Part shown: positions 33,198-34,787 of the stretch, piece after piece
Layout of the letters: the number at the start of each line of letters is the position of its first letter
Position numbering within the stretch: position 1 is the stretch's first letter
Virus record (IMG/VR): IMGVR_UViG_3300006641_000088
Location: 1-34,787 of that record
Direction: 5' to 3' (one strand)
Source: a virus
DNA: 34,787 nt
Position numbers and translations under genes: made by a program
Notes under the pieces: generated by a model
The model's input: only the letters and a program-made list of their open reading frames with translations
Databases searched by the model: none
Told to the model about the DNA's origin: nothing

Positions 33198-33952
33198 TAT
33201 CCAACCAAGAAGCCTGGTGGCTCTTCATGAACTTCACGCAAATCTTCTTCGAGTTCTTTTATTTCTTCTACAGCTTCATCATAGATCTGCTGACCATTCA
33301 TCATAATGCCACCAGGCAATTGAACCCCTGTAAATTTTTTGAGATTATTTCCCCACTGACGCTTAAACAATGCAGTGGTGTATTTCAGAAGCCAAGTTTC
33401 GCTCCAAAATTCAGATGAGTTATCTACATCTAATTTTTGATAGCATTCAAACACAATATATTTACCAACAGCTATTTGACTTTCCCAATTAAAGTCAACG
33501 AATATTTTATTATCTCTACGATTGAATCGAATCGGAGTTTCACCAACGAGAATCATTTCCAATGTTCTGAGATGTGAGCGCACCATCGTGTAATAGAGAT
33601 AATCAGCAGAACTGAAGTCATACAATTCATTCAAACGTAACTGATAGTTCAAATCAAAAATGTTGAAGTCGCTACCAGTATAAATTGAATCGCTTTGAAG
33701 TGGAAATATCCGAGTCACACCAATGATTGAATCAGGACATGTAATATACTTATTCGTAACATCATTGGCAGTGACTTGGTGTTTGTAATAAACTAAATTG
33801 GTTCCATCAGTATGATATGATTGAAACTTTGATATCGCGTCGTCTATTCTATCTTCAAGCTGATCTTCGTCAACGTTGATTTCAATAACAGGAAATCCAA
33901 GCGCACGTAAACAGTAATCTTTAAGTGTAGTTCTGTTTGTTGGTTTTGCCAT
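33197..33952 (-). CDS. gp13: Neck protein gp13
   Basis: 251 aa (T4: 309). Typical gp13 stretches: TLKDYCLRALGFPVIEINVDEDQLEDRIDDAISKFQSYHTDG, NKYITCPDSIIGVTRIFPL, FNIFDLNYQLRLNELYDFSSADYLYYTMVRSHL and WLLKYTTALFKRQWGNNLKKFTGVQLPGG. It forms the ring under the portal. A late-promoter variant (AATAAATA, 33982-33975) and GGGA lie before it. Confidence 0.94.
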   Translation of the reverse strand: MAKPTNRTTLKDYCLRALGFPVIEINVDEDQLEDRIDDAISKFQSYHTDGTNLVYYKHQVTANDVTNKYITCPDSIIGVTRIFPLQSDSIYTGSDFNIFDLNYQLRLNELYDFSSADYLYYTMVRSHLRTLEMILVGETPIRFNRRDNKIFVDFNWESQIAVGKYIVFECYQKLDVDNSSEFWSETWLLKYTTALFKRQWGNNLKKFTGVQLPGGIMMNGQQIYDEAVEEIKELEEDLREVHEEPPGFLVG

Positions 33953-33966
33953 GTTATTCCCTGAAA

Positions 33967-34787
33967 TTAATATCTATTTATTAGATCAAACAATTTCAAT
34001 TCTACCGCATCTAATCTATTTTTCAATGTATTGTTCTCTGCGATCAATTCTTTAATTGCTTCTACAAGCAAAGGAACAGTCTTTTCATATTGAATTGTAT
34101 AGTATCTATCATCGGCTGGTGCTGGTCTAACAGCTTCTTCCAACGCAACCAACATTTCTTGAGCCGAAAGACCAACAAATTTTCTATTGGTGTCGAATCC
34201 TAACCTTTTACCTTCTTCATTGAAATTAAAGAAGAATCCATTCAGTGATGATATACGAACTAATGGATTATCAATGTTTCCAAGTTTATTTTTCAGTCTG
34301 TCGTCAGAAGCGAATGCAGTAATATCGTTGTTTGCGAAAATATTGTTTGCGTATAATGTAGCGCTTGATGGAATAAATCTGAGTGAAGGTTCAGTGTTAT
34401 CTATCAACAATGATTGTCCACTACCAGCTCCAGCAACAAATGTTAAGTAATGAGAAGATGTCGATGTGCTGGCTGCAACAGTGACTGTTGATGGTGCTGT
34501 TCCTGGTGCGCCTTGAGCGCCAGCTGCGCCTTGAGCGCCATCTGGACCAGGAGATCCTTGACCAAGATCTCCCTGAGCACCAGCAGATCCCTGAGCACCA
34601 GCAGCACCTTGTGCACCAGCAGCACCTTGTGCACCTGCAGCTCCCTGAGTACCAGCACCTTGTCGACCTTGCGCTCCTTGGACTCCCGCTCCCTGAGCAC
34701 CTGCTGCTCCTTGAGCACCAGCTGATCCTTGGCTACCAGCAGCACCTTGTGCACCAGCAGCACCTTGTGCACCTGCAGCTCCCTGAG
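33967..34787 (-). CDS. Collagen-like fibre with C-terminal S74 self-cleaving chaperone domain (5' end cut by window)
   Basis: The reading frame is open from the right window edge to the stop at 33967, about 273 codons. From the edge to about 34500 it encodes Gly-X-Y triplets, mostly GAQ/GAA. A short linker (TAPSTVTVAASTSTSSHY) and a beta segment follow, then ASDDRLKNKLGNI. S-D-D-R-L-K fits the Ser/Lys dyad (Ser, then Lys at +5) of the intramolecular chaperone (peptidase S74) of endosialidase-type fibres. GLSAQEMLVALEEAV and the final coiled coil (LLVEAIKELIAENNTLKNRLDAVELKLFDLI) also match. Release would cut before the Ser at about 34308. The true start is outside the window. Confidence 0.82.
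   Translation of the reverse strand, partial: QGAAGAQGAAGAQGAAGSQGSAGAQGAAGAQGAGVQGAQGRQGAGTQGAAGAQGAAGAQGAAGAQGSAGAQGDLGQGSPGPDGAQGAAGAQGAPGTAPSTVTVAASTSTSSHYLTFVAGAGSGQSLLIDNTEPSLRFIPSSATLYANNIFANNDITAFASDDRLKNKLGNIDNPLVRISSLNGFFFNFNEEGKRLGFDTNRKFVGLSAQEMLVALEEAVRPAPADDRYYTIQYEKTVPLLVEAIKELIAENNTLKNRLDAVELKLFDLINRY
33975..33982 (-). promoter_or_regulatory. Late-promoter variant (AATAAATA) before gp13
   Basis: Seven of eight late-consensus bases, 23 nt before the gp13 ATG and overlapping the last codons of the upstream fibre gene. The position is right for a late promoter of the neck-terminase operon. Confidence 0.5.
34500..34787 (-). repeat. Gly-X-Y coding repeats in the right-edge fibre
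   Basis: Almost pure GAQ/GAA/GSQ triplets with near-identical DNA units, continuing past the window edge. Short interruptions (GAGVQG, GDLGQGSPG, GAGTQG) shift the phase. Confidence 0.85.

Noticed and set aside
34443-34772. Open frame encoding VLLVHKV-type repeats near the right edge
   Set aside because: It is the out-of-frame reading of the GAQ repeats; the real frame continues into the S74 domain.
1-34787. tRNA genes, integrase, attachment sites, photosynthesis genes, DNA methyltransferase
   Set aside because: None seen. Intergenic gaps are too short for tRNAs except two of about 90-100 bases, which hold promoters, and no coding sequence fits the other classes.

Overview
The window is part of the genome of a T4-type myovirus. 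It carries the T4 structural core in canonical order (neck gp13-14-15, terminase gp16-17, sheath/tube gp18-19, portal gp20, core proteins, protease gp21, scaffold gp22, capsid gp23) followed by uvsY, uvsW, late sigma gp55, gp47/gp46, peptide deformylase, and clamp/clamp-loader genes gp45 and gp44. The gp23-uvsY-uvsW-gp55-gp47-gp46 string, the phage peptide deformylase and the CobS/CobT-like pair recall the marine 'exo-T4' group (cyanophages and relatives). No photosynthesis gene, tRNA or other host marker is visible, so the host is unknown. Every gene lies on the minus strand, so transcription runs from high to low coordinates. The window is densely coded and no gap exceeds about 100 bases.

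Layout in transcription order: (a) 34787-27634, a partial collagen-like fibre with a C-terminal self-cleaving chaperone domain, gp13, gp14, gp15, then two adhesin-type genes (a collagen-like fibre and a beta-helix protein) placed between gp15 and gp16; (b) 27634-16386, DNA packaging, tail tube/sheath, portal, small core proteins, protease, scaffold, capsid and a second tube-like protein, with T4-type late promoters (TATAAATA and variants) before several genes; (c) 16350-9678, recombination and late transcription (uvsY, uvsW, gp55, gp47, gp46), PDF and small unknown genes, with sigma70-type promoters; (d) 9580-5817, a G+C-richer block with a VWA/HExxH protein, a MoxR/CobS-like AAA+ ATPase and a small winged-helix-like protein, the first two preceded by copies of one 38-bp promoter element; (e) 5749-1626, a TET/JBP-like 2OG-Fe(II) dioxygenase, two glycosyltransferases and a dNMP kinase, driven by a consensus sigma70 promoter whose -10 box sits at the centre of a 34-bp inverted repeat; (f) 1592-1, sliding clamp, a DsbA-like protein and the clamp loader.

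The most interesting signal is in (e)/(f). The dioxygenase and the adjacent GT-B glycosyltransferase are unrelated proteins, yet both end in (S/T)LESLFG, encoded by different synonymous codons. The peptide looks like the C-terminal clamp-binding peptides of T4-type DNA polymerases and late-transcription factors, and the clamp gene lies just downstream. I infer a clamp-tethered, post-replicative system in which a base is oxidised and then glycosylated behind the replication fork. The target base, the sugar and the physical interaction are all untested.
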